Shown in pieces: positions 11,017 to 22,029 of a stretch of 64,000 bases of DNA; position 1 is the first letter of the stretch, and each line of letters begins with the position of its first letter. The stretch spans positions 501,796,601 to 501,860,600 of the forward strand of contig NC_053035.3 in assembly GCF_002575655.3 (NCBI RefSeq), read 5' to 3'. The stretch comes from Aegilops tauschii subsp. strangulata. Lineage: Eukaryota; Streptophyta; Magnoliopsida; Poales; Poaceae. The translations under genes and the position numbers were made by a program. Below the pieces are notes generated by a model that was not told the origin of the DNA, searched no databases, and saw only the letters and a program-made list of their open reading frames with translations.

Positions 11017-12183
11017 TTAAGTATAAAAGGGGCGGAGCAGCTCCGCATTCCAAGCGCGTGGCTCGTCTTTCTTGTGCTCGGCATTGTAAAGATGGTATGC
11101 TCCGTTGTGGAGCACTTTTGTGATGATGAAGGGGCCTTCCCAAGCAGGAGCGAGCTTGTGTGGTTTCTGCTGATCCACTCGAAGAACCAAATCCCCCTCC
11201 TAAAGGGCTCGACCTCTCACGTTTCTGGCGTGGAATCGACGCAGGTCTTGCTGATAAATGGTCGACCGGATCAGGGCCATCTCTCTTTCCTCTTCCAGGA
11301 GGTCCACTGCGTCTTGCCGTGCTTGCTCTGCTTCAACTTCTAAGAAAAGTTCGACTCGGGGCGCATTGTGAAGCAAGTCACTCGGAAGTACAGCTTCAGC
11401 TCCATAGACCAAGAAGAATGGAGTTCGGCCAGTCGACCGATTGGGAGTTGTCCTCAAACCCCAAAGTACTGACGGAAGTTCATCGACCCAGGCGCCTGCT
11501 GCATGCTTGAGATCACGCATCAGTCGGGCTTTCAGTCCTTTGAGAATGAATCCGTTTGCTCTTTCGGCTTGTCCATTCGACTAGGGATGGGCGACTGAAG
11601 CATAGTCGACTCAAGTGCCTTCGGAAGCACAGAAAGCTCTGAACTCATCAGAATCGAAGTTCGACCCATTGTCAGTGATGATGCTGTGCGGCACAACATA
11701 TCTGAATGTCAACTCTCTGATAAAGCTAACAGCAGTACTGGCTTCAAGATTTTTGATAGGTTTGGCTTCAATCCATTTGGTGAACTTGTCGACTGCCACG
11801 AGCACATGAGTGAAGCCACTCCTGCCAGTCCTCAGAGGTCCAACCATATCTAATCCCCAAACAGCAAAAGGCCAGACGAGTGGAATGGTCTTCAGAGCAG
11901 ATGCAGGCTTGTGAGACATGTTGGAGTAGAACTGACAACCTTCACATTTGTCTACTATTTCCTTCGCCATTTCATTTGCTCATGGCCAATAAAATCCTGC
12001 TCGGCATGCTTTGGCCACAATGGTCCGAGAGGACGCATGGTGACCACAGGTCCCCGAGTGGATGTCATTGAGGATCACTCGACCTTCTTCTGGTGTTATG
12101 CATTTCTAGCAGACTCCAGTTACACTTTCTCTAAACAGCTGTCCTCTTATCACAGTAAAGGCTTTGGATCAGTGGACGGTTTG
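11017..12183 (-). pseudogene. Element A pol: integrase
   Basis: Reading on the minus strand from 12183 down to a TAA at 11017. The HHCC zinc-binding region (GTCGHHASSRTIVAKA, then CRAGFYWP and KCEGCQFY) is followed by the catalytic core: WGLDMVGPL with the first Asp, ITDNGSNFDSDEF with the second, and SNGQAERANG with the Glu. The C-terminal part ends RAWNAELLRPFYT. Integrase would join the cDNA to the target. It is dead: in-frame stops occur at several sites, including about 12171, 12109, 11981, 11611 and 11583, while the frame itself is kept almost throughout. Several stops look like C-to-T changes of CGA or CAG codons. Confidence 0.85.
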
Positions 12184-13542
12184 TCAAGCCTCTTCTTCAT
12201 CCTCTGGGAGTTCCTTCCTAAGAATGTACGCGATGTATGGCACAGTCCAGTCGGGAGTGATGACCAAAACTTCCATGATCAAGTCGACCACGGCTGGGAC
12301 TTCGACTTCAGTTGGATTGGTGGCACTCTTTGGTTGTGGGGGCTCTTCAGTGAAAGGATCTTCCTGAACTGAAGGTGTATGAACATGTTCCAGAAACACA
12401 TTGCTGGGAATGGCTTCCCTCTTGGAACCTATCTTTGCCAAATCATCAGGTGCTTGATTTTTCAGCCGGGGTATATGATGGAGCTCCAACCCCTCAAACC
12501 TCTTTTCTAGCTTTCTCACTGCATTGCAGTAACCAGTCATAGCTGGGCTTCTGACGTCCCAGTCCTTCATCACTTGATTAACCACTAAATCTGAGTCGTC
12601 ATAGACCATGAGGTGACGGACACCGAGTGAAATGGCCATACGCAACCCATATAGGAGTGCTTCATACTCAGCTTCATTGTTGGAAGAATCAAAGTGAATC
12701 TGGAGAACATAACTGAGCTTGTCTCCTCGGGGGGACACCAATACCACCCCAGCACCAGAACCATTCAGCATCTTGGAGCCATCAAAGAACATGGTCCAAT
12801 GCTCCGAGTGAACTTGAGTCGGCAATTGCTGCTCAATCCACTCGGCAAGGAAATCAGCGATTGCTTGGGACTTGATAGCTTTCTTTGCCTCAAACTTGAT
12901 ATCCAATGGAAGGAGTTCAATCGCCCACTTCGCCACTCGACCAGTTGCATCTTTGTTGTTCAGGATTTCAGATAATGGTGCATCGCTGACGACTGTAATG
13001 GAGTGATCAGAGAAATAATGTGCAACCTTCTTCATGGTCATGTAGATTCCATAAACAAGCTTCTGATAATGCGGATATCTCTGCTTGGATGGAGTCAAAA
13101 CTTCAGAAAGATAGTATACTGGGCGTTGAACTTTATAAGCTTTTCCTTCTTCCTCCCGCTCGATCGTGAGTACTGTACTAACAACTTCTCCAGTGGCTGC
13201 AATATAAAACAGTAAACGCTCTTTGCTGATTGGGGCAGCAAGCACCGGCTGGGTGGAAAGCAGGGCTTTGAGTTCTGCAAACGCTGCATCAGCTTCATCA
13301 GTCCACTCGAACTTGTCAGATTTCTTCATCAGTCGGTAAAGAGGCAAGGCCTTTTCACCGAGACGAGAAATGAATCGACTCAAGGCGGCCAAACATCCGG
13401 TGAGCTTCTGAACGTCATGTACGCGCACAGGGCATTTCATTCGGAGGATGGTACCAACTTTCTCCGGGTTTGCGTCGACCCCCCGTTCGGAAACGAGGAA
13501 ACCGAGTAACTTCCCACCTGGGACTCCGAATGTGCACTTCAC
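12184..13542 (-). pseudogene. Element A pol: RT thumb, RNase H and second RNase H
   Basis: A 452-codon open stretch. The N-terminus (KCTFGVPGGKLLGFLVSERG) is the end of the RT. The first RNase H domain follows (about residues 60-210, with FEWTDEADAAF and PLSEILNNKDATGRVAKW). A second RNase H follows at about residues 245-370 (MFFDGSKMLNGSGAGVVLVSP, NNEAEYEALLYGL, VYDDSDLVVNQV), with the D-E-D pattern of an archaeal-type enzyme. Two RNase H domains mark the Tat lineage. The domain is separated from the RT palm by a one-base deletion in the AATC(C)TGTGAAGTGC stretch at about 13543, so the parts are out of frame. Confidence 0.9.
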
Positions 13543-14165
13543 AGATTTAGCTTGATATCATACCTTCTCAGGTTGGCAAAGGTTTCAGCGAGGTCAGCCA
13601 GCAGGTCGGAACCTTTGCGCGACTTGACCACGATGTCATCCATATATGCTTCCACATTCCGATTGATTTGAGTGAGCAGGCACTTATGAATCATCCTCAT
13701 AAATGTGGCTCCAGCGTTCTTGAGGCCGAATGGCATGGTGACATAAGAGAAGCATCCAAATGGAGTGATGAAAGCTGTTTTTATCTCATCGGGCCCATAC
13801 AGTCGGATCTGATGGTACCCGGAATAGGCGTCTAGAAAAGACAGTTGCTCACACCCCGCAGTCGAGTCGACAATTTGGTCAATGCGGGGGAGGGGAAAAT
13901 GATCTTTCGGGCAGGCCCGATTGATATGCTTGAATTCAATGCACATGCGAAGCGAGTCGTCCTTCTTGGGGACCATGACAACATTGGCAAGCCACTCGGA
14001 GTGGTAAATCTCTCGGATGAACTCAGCTGCCAGGAGCCGAGCCACTTCTTCACCAATTGCTTTTCTCTTCTGCACGGCGGACCGTCGAAGATGTTCTTTG
14101 ACTGGTTTTGTTTTCGGGTCAACTCGCAAAAGGTGCTCAGCCAGTCCCCTGGGTACACTCGGCAT
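13539..14165 (-). pseudogene. Element A pol: reverse transcriptase fingers and palm
   Basis: Contains the ordered Gypsy RT motifs: VPKKDDSLRMCIEFKHINRA, FPLPRID, FLDAYSGYHQI with the first catalytic Asp, FGLKNAGATFMR, and the YMDD box (AYMDDIVVKS). The stretch ends early at a stop created by the frameshift near 13543. Upstream, 14166-14488 is the linker to protease, which carries a second frameshift at about 14262. The enzyme would copy element RNA into DNA in a virus-like particle. Confidence 0.9.
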
Positions 14166-14488
14166 GTCAGAAGGTTTCCATGCAAAGATGTCCCAGTTCT
14201 CACGGAGGAACTGGATGAGCGCTTCTTCCTATTTGCTGTCGAGTGTTGTTGTGATATGAGTCAGAGCAGCATTGGGATCGGTCGGGTGAATATGAATCGC
14301 TTCGTTTCACCGGACGACTGAAATGCAGACTCTGTAGCAGGCTTCTTGGCTCGCAACAAATCACCCGGATCTGCATTTTTCTGGTACTCTTGCAATTCAA
14401 CTACTGCCATTTGTGCATCAGCAATTTTAGAAACCTTCTGAAAGCATTCCTCTGCCATCTGCCGATTGCCAGTGATAGTGATCACTCC
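14166..14488 (-). pseudogene. Element A pol: protease-RT linker
   Basis: Continues in frame after a TAA at 14489 (GVITITGNRQMAEECFQK), a run of charged and Ala-rich residues, then shifts frame at about 14262. In the other frame it resumes with the FLRENWDIFAWKPSDMPS stretch that leads into RT in Tat elements. No catalytic domain of its own. Confidence 0.7.
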
Positions 14489-15214
14489 TTAGGGACCAGG
14501 CATCTTCAATTTGAGGTACACGTAACATGGTCGAGCCATAAAACGTGCATAAGCAGGCCTGCCCAGAATAGCACGATAAGCACTCTGGAAATCCACAACT
14601 TCAAATGTCAACTTCTCTTTGCGGTAATTCTTCGAATCACCAAAAACCACGTCAAGGGCAATCTGACCGAGTGACTGAGCCTTCTTGCCAGGTATAACAC
14701 CATGGAAACTCATACTGCTTTCGCTAAGCTTGGACATCGGAATGCCCATCCCTTTCAAGATTTCAGCATAAAGGATATTCAGGCCACTGCCACCATCCAT
14801 TAGCACCTTGGTCAGTCGAGTGCCTTCTACCACAGGGTCGACCACCAACGCTTGCCTCCCAGGGGTGGCTATACGCGCTGGGTGATCAGACTGGTCGAAT
14901 GTAATGGCAGTCTGAGACCACTTCAAATAACTGGGTGTTGCCGGAGCAACCATGTTAACTTCTCTGTTGATAACTTTCAATCGACTTTTGCTCTCAACAT
15001 CAGCAAAAATCATCAGAGTGGAGTTGATGTTAGGAAAAACATCATCATCTTCTTCCTTGTCCTCACTCTTGTCTGACCCTTTCTCCTTGTCACTGGGTTG
15101 TTTCTCTCGGAACTGTTGGATCAGGAGTCGACACTGTCGAGTGGTGTGTTTGGGGTAAATGAAATTACCCTCTTCATATTTCTTGGTGTGGATGTGACAC
15201 GGTAAATCCAACAC
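14489..15214 (-). pseudogene. Element A pol: aspartic protease region
   Basis: A 241-codon stretch. The N-terminal third is charged (KEKGSDKSEDKEEDDD). The aspartic protease-like domain follows with TKVLMDGGSGLNILYAE as active-site loop and YRAILGRPAYARFMA as the second conserved motif (ILGRP). The catalytic triplet reads DGG rather than DTG or DSG; the same DGGS is present in C, so this is a family trait and not a lesion. It would cleave the Gag-Pol polyprotein. Confidence 0.8.
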
Positions 15215-17199
15215 ATCATTTCCGGCTTGATCTTATACTTTCCTGGGGGTCCAGGGCCCTTTGGGCTTCCCCTTGAATTTTCCTTGAACCACAACTAGAG
15301 CTTCACCAGGGGCAGCTGGCTCGGCTTTACGCTTCTGTTTCCGATTGGAAGTACCACCGGCGTCCTGGCCGACTGGTTTGCCCTTCCCGCTGCGGAGTCG
15401 ATCTTCTTCTTCTCCGTTAGCGTACTGAGTGGCTATTTCCATCATCCGAGTCAAAGACATATCTCCTGTCCGACCGAATTTCAGGACTAGCTCCCGATAC
15501 TTCACGCCTTCCTTGAAGGCACAAACAGCTTGGTGTTGAGATACATTTTCCACTGTGTGATGCAAAGTGGTCCACCTCTGAATGTAATCCCTCAAAGTTT
15601 CATTCGGTTTCTGCACACAATGCTGCAATTCAGTCAGCCCTGCTGGTCGTTTGCAAGTTCCCTCAAAGGTTCTAACGAACACTCGAGCAAGCTCCTCCCA
15701 GCTGTATATACTGCCAGGTGCTAGCTGATTCAGCCATGCTCTGGCCGAGCCCTCTAACATCAAAGGAAGATGCTTCATAGCCACTTCATCATTGCCACCA
15801 CCGATCTGCACCACCACTCGGTAATCCTCAAGCAAAGTATCAGGCTTGGACTCACCAGTGAACTTGCTGACTCCGGTCGCCAACCTGAAGTTGGGAGGAA
15901 TCACCGCAGCCCTGATGGCTCTAATGAAACACTCAGGACCTGAAACATGAACCCTGCTGCCAGTCGGCTGGTCTCGATCATGGCCTTCTCTGTGTGCCCT
16001 GTTTCTGTCAACCAGACCTTGAACAAGAATTGATCTCGCGTCAAAGCCTGGCTCTCTGGGGTCGACTGGACCTCTGCGCTCGCCACTGTGATTGCGTCTG
16101 TCATCATACTGCCGAGGCATATTCGACCCACTCCTCGGAGGGGGTGTGGGCACTCGACGACGGTCATCACGACCGAATCGAGGATCATACTGCTCATGGT
16201 TTCTGTGCCGATCTTGCCGGGGCTCACGTCCCTCACGCCTCGGGGGCGATCTTGGGCTGTGGGTCCACTGAACTGTGTCCGCCATCACAGACCTGCTGTG
16301 AATCCTATTACGCGACTGAGATACTGCTGTATTCTGCTCTCCTACTGCCCGGAGTAAAGCCCGAATCTGCATCAAACCTCGACCAGCCTCCGACTGGGAG
16401 GGCTAAATCGACTCCGCTATACGGGCCGCAGCAGTGAGGTTTTCAATCGGAGTGCGGTATACCTGCGGTGGAGGTGGAAAAAGTTGTCGTCGACCGGAAT
16501 CAGGAATCCGCTGCGAGCGCGCTCGTCGAGAGCACGCTGGAGGTTATCCAGGCGAGTGCGTTCAGCCAAATTGTCCAAACGCACCTCCTCCAAGGCCCGG
16601 GCCTCGGGGGTCTCTCCCACGATGGGAGTGTGAAGTGCATCCATATTGCGGCGGCGAAGCTCTTCCCTCTGCTGCGAAGAAAGTGGCTCGGGGCGGTACT
16701 CCTTGTGAGCACGCGACGGATCGCCGTTTCCATCACCGCCATCGTCGAGGGGGAAGCCAGGAGGACTGCATGGTTCGTTGACCATTAAGACTTCCGCCGC
16801 AGGATCGCTGCTATCGCACTCGGGTGCAGTCTCTATGGAGCCAGTCGACAGGTCGAACAGGTCGTAGAGAGTTTCGTCGGGCTCGATTGCCGCGACTTGT
16901 GGGGTGGCCGACTGACGGGCCACCGCATGCCTCACCCACCGCTGAAGCCGCGACCGACCGGATCGCTTGCGACGGCATGCAGCGGGGAGCGAGGACACCA
17001 CGGGAGCTGACCGGTACTGGGTCGACTGCTACCGGAGGAGGACACCGCGGACGCACGCACGAAAGTGCGTTGCCCCACGGACGGGGAGCGCCTCGACGTC
17101 GAGTGGAGCTTCCTGGAGCCAGGCGGAGTCGTCGGCAACGAAAACGAGCGCGCCGAGACGGATCTCGCGGCCCTCAGCCAATCCTCCACCGGAAACCAT
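15215..17199 (-). pseudogene. Element A gag
   Basis: Starts MVSGGGLAEGREIRL at 17199. One in-frame TAG at about 17031 interrupts an otherwise continuous frame down to about 16450, where a frameshift and then a stop (about 16400) separate it from the 380-codon block 15233-16375. That block holds the retrotransposon gag core (RAWLNQLAPGSIYSWEELAR, FVRTFEGTCKRP, ETLRDYIQRW), then a basic tail (RKQKRKAEP). The Arg-rich stretch before the core could bind RNA. Gag would form the particle. No CCHC knuckle is obvious in what remains. Confidence 0.8.
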
Positions 17200-17252
17200 G
17201 ATGATGGGAATCGGAAAAATCGCAACTTCACCAAAAAGTCGCTAAGACACCT

Positions 17253-17270
17253 GCCCCACGGTGGGCCCCA
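17253..17270 (-). promoter_or_regulatory. Element A primer binding site, tRNA-Lys type
   Basis: On the minus strand TGGGGCCCACCGTGGGGC begins 2 bp inside the 5' LTR. It fits the complement of the 3' end of a plant tRNA-Lys (TGGCGCCCACCGTGGGGC from memory) at 17 of 18 positions. It primes minus-strand DNA synthesis. Confidence 0.7.
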
Positions 17271-17272
17271 AC

Positions 17273-17856
17273 AGTCGTGGTTCTAAGACTGACAGTAGAA
17301 TAGGGGGGTAGGTATGGAGAGGCAAGATCCTAGCTATGGCGAAGTTGTAGACGCGAGTTTTACGAGTTCAGGCCCTTCGCGGAGGACGTAATAGCCCTAC
17401 GTCTCAGAGCCCGGAGGCGGTCGACTGGATTATGCGTGTGAATGTTACAAGGGGTGCGAACCCTTGTGCCAGAGGAGGAGGGTGGCTTATATAGAGTGCG
17501 CCAGGACCCTCGCAGACCTCCGTTACACATGGTTCAATGTGAGTTAAGATAGGGGCGTTACTGGTAACGCCAGCCGTAAGTGCTATAAATGACCTTAAAA
17601 GACTACGGAGTGGACGCCTGACCGTTGCAGTGCTGGGCGACTCCTGATCTACAGTAGGTCGAGTAATTCCTTGTATGGTCGAGTGATTACAGGAAGGATG
17701 GATCTCCGAGTGGTTGATCGGTCGAGTGGATGGCACTCGATGCCTTGATAGGGCCCTTCCTGTTGCCTTTTAGGTTTCTTTGCTTCTTTGATAATGACCT
17801 TGGATAGGGCTTATAGGTCAGGCCTATGACCCTACCCCAGGTCTATGTCATCATCA
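17273..17856 (-). repeat. Element A, 5' LTR (right in window)
   Basis: Partner of 3313-3896. In element orientation it is the promoter LTR, with TATA-like CTATATAAG on the minus strand at 17486-17494. The first base pair has decayed (AGTCGTGG against TGTCATGG in the left copy). Confidence 0.9.
17486..17494 (-). promoter_or_regulatory. Putative TATA box of element A genomic transcript
   Basis: CTATATAAG on the minus strand, conserved in both LTR copies, placed to drive gag-pol leftward. Confidence 0.5.
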
Positions 17857-18188
17857 GCAGCCTCCGCAAATCTGGAGGCAGAGGCGTCCAAGAATGGGAA
17901 GGTCTCCCTCGCGGATAACTCTGCATGGGATATCGATAGCAGCCCAGAGCGGCGCCCCCGAGATAAGCCCCTGGCCGAATTGTGAGTACTCAAAGACCCT
18001 GACGCATTCATATATCAGCCTCTTTACTTCATAGTTTCAACATGTTGAATCATGCACTTGCAGTCCGGCTCGTTCCGACCTCGAGCGGTCGTCATCTTCA
18101 GGGAATTCGCTGGACCCGGAGGTGATAGACAGCGGGTCCCTTCCGGCGGCCTCTTCTCCCAGGGCCATGGATGACACCAAGGTGTTGT
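17857..18188 (+). pseudogene. Antisense ORF of element B, middle part
   Basis: Continues the gene broken by A at 3312. The first stretch reads Ala/Ser/Glu-rich residues (AASANLEAEASKNGKVS) and ends near a GTGAGT donor at about 17984. An acceptor after TGCACTTGCAG at about 18062 opens another exon rich in Ser and Pro. Element C has no intron at the matching place, so this is a structural difference between the copies. It is cut by element C at 18188, whose TSD GTTGT is 18184-18188. Confidence 0.65.
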
Positions 18189-18661
18189 TGTCGGTGTCAA
18201 AACCGGCGGATCTCGGGTAGGGGGTCCCAAACTGTGCGTCTAAGGCTAATGGTAACAGGAGGCGGGGGACACAATGTTTACCCAGGTTCGGGCCCTCTCG
18301 ATGGAGGTAATACCCTACTTCCTGTTTGATTGATCTTGATGATATGAGTATTACAAGAGTTGATCTACCACGAGATCGTAGAGGCTAAACCCTAGAAGCT
18401 AGCCTATGATTCTGATTGTTGTTGGTCCTACGGACTAAAACCCTCCGGTTTATATAGACAACGGAGGGGGCTAGGGTTACACAGAGTCGGTTACAGAGAA
18501 GGAGATCTACATATCTGAATTGCCAAGCTTGCCTTCCACGCAAAGGAGAGTCCCACCTGGACACGGGACGAAGTCTTCAATCTTGTATCTTCATAGTCCA
18601 ACAGTCCGGCCAAAGGATATAGTCCGGCTGTCCGAGGACCCCCTAATCCAGGACTCCCTCA
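18189..18661 (-). repeat. Element C, 3' LTR (left)
   Basis: TGTCGGTGTCAAAACC to GACTCCCTCA; pairs with 26492-26964. Confidence 0.93.
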
Positions 18662-19218
18662 GTAGCCCCTGAACCAGGCTTCAATGACGATGAGTTCGGC
18701 ACGCAGATAGTCTTCGGCATTGCAAGGCGGGTTCCTTCTCCGAGTACTCCATAGAAGATCTTTAACACGAGGATCGTGTCCAGCTCTGCAAAACAAATTC
18801 CACGTACCACTGTAGAGAGCACAACATTCCACAAATCTAATCTGCTGACAACTTTTCATAGCATGACATCACACCGCGGCCCGGTCAATATTCAAACCGT
18901 TTTTCTCAACCAGCTACCACACATATCGTGAGGCGGTTTTATTGGCATGTCTTGTCGAAGCAGAGATCGTGTCCCCTTATCACGGGATTATCATCAATAC
19001 GGGTGTGGGTAACCCAACCGCTCCATCAATGCGGCGCTTGGGGAATAAGCAAGTTTACCAGGAAAGTGGGGAGGCGCAGGAACCCTGCTGCCGTTATAAG
19101 GAGATAAGGACTCCCTTTTTTCACCCACGCCTTCTTCTACCTTTGCTCATCCATTCCCCCTCGCTCGAACTCCAGCGCCCGAGCGTTCGTCTTCTCCGCC
19201 CACAAAGGCCTTCCGAAA
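18662..19218. other. Element C, leader between LTR and antisense gene
   Basis: About 560 bp without a gene, homologous to 1560-2088 of B. Contains the TATA-like motif at 19094 and a pyrimidine-rich stretch before the antisense ATG. Confidence 0.6.
19094..19101 (+). promoter_or_regulatory. TATA-like box of C's antisense gene
   Basis: TTATAAGG about 125 bp before the ATG at 19219, conserved with B (TTTATAAGGAGATAAGG) and A. Confidence 0.5.
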
Positions 19219-22029
19219 ATGTCCGGATCCAGAGCAGGAGGCAAGTGGATGGCCTCTACCGTCCGGGAGAAGGATATCAAAAAGCTTCAGGAGGCCGGGT
19301 ATCTGGCCAAGAAAATCAGCCACCGTCTTCTGACGGCAGGACAGATCGTCCCTACTCCGGAACCCCACAAGAGGGTTGTATTCCTCCCTCATTTTGTCCG
19401 TGGGCTAGGGTTTCCCCTCCACCCATTCATTCGTGGCATCATGTATTACTATGGGATCGATTTGCATGATCTATCCCCCAATTCCTTCCTCAACATCTCG
19501 ACATTCATCGTCGTGTGCGAGGCCTTTCTCCACATCTCGCCACACTTCGGCTTATGGCTGAAGATTTTTAATGTGAAGCCCAAGGTAGTGAGCGGCGATC
19601 ACGCCGATTGCGGAGGCGCCATGGTGAGCAAGATGCCCAACGTCACATGGCCATCAGGTACTTTTAATGATTCCGTCAAGGAGTGGCAGCAGCAGTGGTT
19701 GTATGTCACTGAGCCGCACGACCCAAAATGGGCCGCAGCTCCCGAATTCTGAACCGGAGCTCCCCTTCAGCTTACGTCCTGGCCCGAGAAAGGCCTGGAC
19801 TGGTCTTCATCCGACGAACTGTCGGAGCTTTAGACGCGCGTCAAGAATATGGAAGACAAGAATATCAAACTTGTCGATGTAGTCCAAGTGATGTTAGTTC
19901 GCCGGATTCTTCTTTGCCAGCGCAGGCCTTGCAGTTTATGGGAATTTGACCCGGCCAAGCACCAGACCCTGCGAGAGCTCTTCGACTCCTCGCACAAGGA
20001 CATCTGGAAGGTGCTTTTCAAGTCCGGCAAATCGTGGCCGGACTCCGCCGAGGACCACGGTACCAACTGTCCCGCCCCGCAAGTCCGGTAAGTCATTGTA
20101 TGTTGGCAATTCATACGTTTTATTCGCATAACCCGAGGGAAATGCTTGATGTGTTTTCCACCACTCTCCTAGGGCTGGACGAAGAAGGCGGGGCGGATCT
20201 ACTGTCCGGCCCCCCTACCAGAAGAGCCGGCCGGCCCACTTCTAATGAAGATGCTGGTCCCAGCGCCTTACAAGGCGCCAAAGAAGAAGGCCGAGAAGGA
20301 GGTCAAAAAGACCAGGGGCGGCCCTCGTCACCGCGGTACTTCGGACACAATATCTGAAGGCTCCGATGCCCGCTCTTCCCCCGAAGAGGTCGAGGAAGAG
20401 GAGGAAGACCAATCCCCAGTGAGGGAAAAAAAGAAAAGGACGGCCTCCACATCTTTGGAGGCCGAGTCGCCTAAGAAGGGAAAACCCCCCTTCCGGAGGA
20501 GTCCACCGCCGCTGCCGACAGCAGCCCGGAGTGGGATCCCAGGACACACGGGAGAAAAGGCTCCCATGGATGTCGGCGGCGTGGGCTATCTTGAATTCGG
20601 CCCCCAGCCGGACACAATTCCGGAGACCAATATGGCTCTAGAGTTAGGCAGGCGGCCTCCCTCGGCTGGAGGGGGTGCGCCTATTCCACCGGCAACTTCT
20701 GTCCAACCAGAGGTGCCAGATACGTTATTGGCGGCGCTAAAGAGCGCATCCATCGTTGAAGAACACAGTGCCCTTATGAGTACGGCGATTGAGAAGATTC
20801 AGTTCGCTGAGAGTGGACTGAATGAAGCCGGCATCAGCCTTATAACGGGCTTTGAGGTATGTTTTGTAAGGTTTCGAAGAATGTCATAGTGTAGGTAGTA
20901 GCCCCTGATACACTGTTCGGTGAAAGAAAGAACTGAACAAAGGATCAAATATATGTTCGCAGGAGACTCACTTTATGGCATCTCTCTTTTGTTCAAAAGC
21001 AGGCGTCTGTAGCAACTGCCGCCTCTCAAACTGCGGAAGTCTCCGGAGTGAGACAAAGTCTGGAGCGGGCTGAAGGAGAACTCGGCCGAGTAAAGAAGCA
21101 GTTGGAGGATAACCAAGGTATGCAGAAACCTTGTTCGCATTTAGCGCGAATGATTGAGGTAGTATGATGAAAATATTCTTATGATGTGCTCTAGGGGCGA
21201 CGGCCGAAATTGAGGCTCTTAAGAAGGCTGTGGCTGAAGCCGAGAAGAAGGCAGCCACAGAGCAGGCTCTTCGCGAAAAGCACGAGGCCAGGGTTATTGA
21301 AGCTGAGCAAGAGCTTCGAGAGGCCGTGAAGAAATGCGAGACCTTGGAGCAGAGTTTATCAGGGAAAGAATCCGAGCTCGCCCAAGCTCGCCAAGCCGCA
21401 AGTGATGCCCGGGGGGAAGCCCAGGGCGCCTTGAAGGAAATCCAAGAAGCGAGGAAAATTGCGGCTGGTAAGGCTTTGTCTGTGCAAAGCGTGTATTTGA
21501 AAGGAGAAAATCACGTTTACTAATTGAAATTTGGATATCTTCAGGGGTATTTGCAGAGCTGCCACGCAGCATATCTGATGCCGCCCAATTCTACCGAGCC
21601 GAAGAAAGGAGCACCGCGGAGAAGCTCTTCTGGTTGCAGTATCTGGCGCCGAATTATCCGGTGCCATTTGCCGATCAGCTGAAACAGCTGATCGAACTGC
21701 ATAAGGCGGCCGAACTAGCCATGAAGGATTTAATTATCCGGCTATGGCCCGCCGAGCCGATTCCAAGCAGCTACTTCGGGCTTGTGAAGCGGCTTGTGAG
21801 TGCCTGCCCTCGACTTGACGTCATCAAGCGGTCAGTCTGTATTGAGGGTGCGCGAATGGCCTTCGCCCGGGCAAAGGTGCACTGGGGGAAGATGGATGCT
21901 GAAAAGCTGATGACCGAGGGACCACCGAAGGGGAAGGAGCACCGCAAGCCCGAATTATGTTATGACAGTGTCCTGAAAGGATCCTGCCTTGCGGCGGAGC
22001 AATGCACCAAGGACATTATATTTCCATGA
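19219..22029 (+). pseudogene. Antisense gene of element C (Transposase_28-like), five apparent exons
   Basis: Starts MSGSRAGGKW at 19219. Exon 1 (19219-20087) holds the conserved core: RGLGFPLHPFIRGIMYYYGI, PHFGLWLKIFNVKPKVV, and GGAMVSKMPNVTWP. Two in-frame stops break it, a TGA at about 19750 and a TAG at about 19832. Exon 2 (20173-20856) is basic and acidic low-complexity, followed by the conserved PDTLLAALKSASIVEEH block, also found in B at 27220. Exons 3 (21003-21117) and 4 (21195-21467) are coiled-coil like. Exon 5 (21545-22029) ends TGA with an LWPAEPIPSSYFGLVKRL motif, parallel to ELWPQAELSQDLESL in A. Exon limits are read from GT/AG motifs. Function unknown. Confidence 0.75.

Larger units (their letters stand above)
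3313..17856 (-). mobile_element. Element A: full-length Tat-lineage Gypsy retrotransposon (14.5 kb)
   Basis: Two 584-bp LTRs (3313-3896 and 17273-17856) flank gag, protease, RT, RNase H, a second RNase H and integrase on the minus strand, plus an antisense multi-exon gene on the plus strand. Two RNase H domains and an antisense gene are hallmarks of the Tat/Ogre group. The flanking 5-mers are GCGGT (3308-3312) and GCAGC (17857-17861). Comparison with the uninterrupted paralogue in C (GACGGCCTCC at about 20440) suggests an original GCGGC target, with one C-to-T and one G-to-A change. By eye the LTRs differ at about 20 of 584 sites, suggesting insertion on the order of a million years ago under common grass rates (inference). 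Confidence 0.9.

Noticed and set aside
18189..18661. Solo LTR
   Set aside because: It pairs with 26492-26964 through a matching GTTGT TSD and coding internal DNA.
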